Of a stretch of 6,555 bases of DNA, positions 6,342-6,555 are shown piece after piece (position 1 is the stretch's first letter; the number at the start of each line of letters is the position of its first letter). Source of the stretch: an uncultured Lachnospiraceae bacterium (GTDB taxonomy: Bacteria; Bacillota; Clostridia; Lachnospirales; Anaerotignaceae); NCBI GenBank assembly GCA_944384285.1, contig CALWSX010000076.1, positions 1 through 6,555 of the forward strand. Reading direction: 5' to 3'. The notes under the pieces are model-generated. The model worked only from the letters and a program-made list of their open reading frames with translations. It ran no database searches and was not told where the DNA came from. The translations under genes were made by a program, and so were the position numbers.

Positions 6342-6350
6342 TCTCCCCTT
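6342..6350 (-). promoter_or_regulatory. Ribosome binding site deciding the protease start
   Basis: On the minus strand AAGGGGAGA precedes the ATG at 6335, with 7 bases between GGGGAG and the start. Starting there places a Lys-Lys then hydrophobic signal peptide right at the N-terminus. The in-frame TTG at 6356 would translate the binding site itself. Confidence 0.82.
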
Positions 6351-6428
6351 GAACAATACCCAAAAATTTAAACATATAAATTAAAAATTTTTTAACAAAT
6401 TTGTTGATTTTTTATATGAATTACTATA

Positions 6429-6456
6429 ATTATACTATAGATTTTTAAAAACACAA
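6429..6456 (-). promoter_or_regulatory. Possible promoter of the SLH-protease gene
   Basis: Reading the minus strand, a perfect -10 hexamer TATAAT (6434 to 6429) lies 16 bp after a weak -35 candidate TTGTGT (6456 to 6451; only the TTG matches). Transcription would start near 6422, leaving a leader of about 87 bases. The region is so AT-rich that -10-like words are expected by chance, so this is a candidate only. Confidence 0.42.
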
Positions 6457-6501
6457 CATATTTTATTTTATTATTTAATTATTATATACATATTCTATAA
6501 A

Positions 6502-6531
6502 AGTCTAATAAAAAAACATAGTCTAATAAAA
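6502..6531. repeat. 12-base direct repeat overlapping the edge hairpin
   Basis: AGTCTAATAAAA occurs at 6502-6513 and again at 6520-6531, offset by 18 bases. The second copy forms the left arm of the edge hairpin, and the first copy holds the same AGTCTAA that can pair with TTAGACT at 6533-6539, giving a longer-looped alternative. It may be a simple local duplication. Confidence 0.6.
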
Positions 6532-6548
6532 TTTAGACTATGTGTTTT
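6511..6548. terminator. Terminator-like hairpin at the right edge
   Basis: A perfect 11-bp inverted repeat (ACATAGTCTAA, 6516-6526, with 6533-6543) encloses a 6-base loop. Beyond one mismatch the stem continues as AAAA/TTTT. On the minus strand the stem is followed directly by a run of seven T, the form of an intrinsic terminator for a leftward gene ending just beyond the window. The plus-strand tail (GTTTTCATTTTT) is also T-rich, so it may work both ways. Confidence 0.7.
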
Positions 6549-6555
6549 CATTTTT

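Noticed and set aside
6336..6356. Seven-residue N-terminal extension of the protease from an in-frame TTG
   Set aside because: It would translate the AAGGGGAGA ribosome binding site, and it shifts the signal peptide away from the N-terminus.
6394..6405. 12-base palindrome AACAAATTTGTT in the protease leader as an operator
   Set aside because: The surrounding sequence is almost entirely A and T, where such palindromes arise by chance, and it matches no operator I recognise.

Overview
The window comes from an AT-rich, low-GC Gram-positive bacterium, most likely a member of the Clostridia. This rests on codon use dominated by TTA, ATA, AGA and AAA, strong AGGAGG-type ribosome binding sites, two perfect intrinsic terminators, and a secreted protease carrying S-layer homology (SLH) domains. 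The sequence alone does not fix genus or species.

Left part (1-1720, + strand) is a housekeeping run. It holds the 3' part of uppP (undecaprenyl-diphosphate phosphatase, cut by the window edge), a ybaB/ebfC nucleoid protein and recR, closed by a strong terminator. The ybaB-recR pair is conserved widely; uppP sits upstream where dnaX is commonly found.

Between recR and the next operon lie about 270 bases. The left part is AT-rich, with nothing recognised after the terminator. The right part holds a near-ideal sigma-A promoter (TTGACA, 18 bp, TATAAT) followed at once by a perfect 9+1+9 palindrome whose core, TGGT-ACT-ACCA, matches the known operator type of FadR-subfamily GntR regulators.

The middle part (1947-4284, + strand) is a compact four-gene operon: lrgA-like, lrgB-like, a cytidylate-kinase-like P-loop protein, and a FadR-type GntR regulator. 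The first two genes overlap by 4 bases, a 25-base gap precedes the third, and the third and fourth overlap by 11 bases. The simplest reading is a two-component membrane transporter (LrgAB relatives move pyruvate or act in autolysis control), a putative kinase of unknown substrate, and a metabolite-sensing repressor that acts on its own promoter. This is the most interesting unit in the window. The families are known, but I do not recognise this combination as a described system.

A bidirectional terminator separates that operon from the convergent right part (4362-6335, - strand). This is one large gene for a secreted HtrA-like serine protease with three SLH domains in front, a complete His-Asp-Ser triad, and about 210 C-terminal residues where HtrA proteins usually carry PDZ domains. 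That tail may consist of two diverged copies of one small domain. The last 220 bases hold the probable protease promoter and a terminator-like hairpin with a nearby direct repeat at the window edge.
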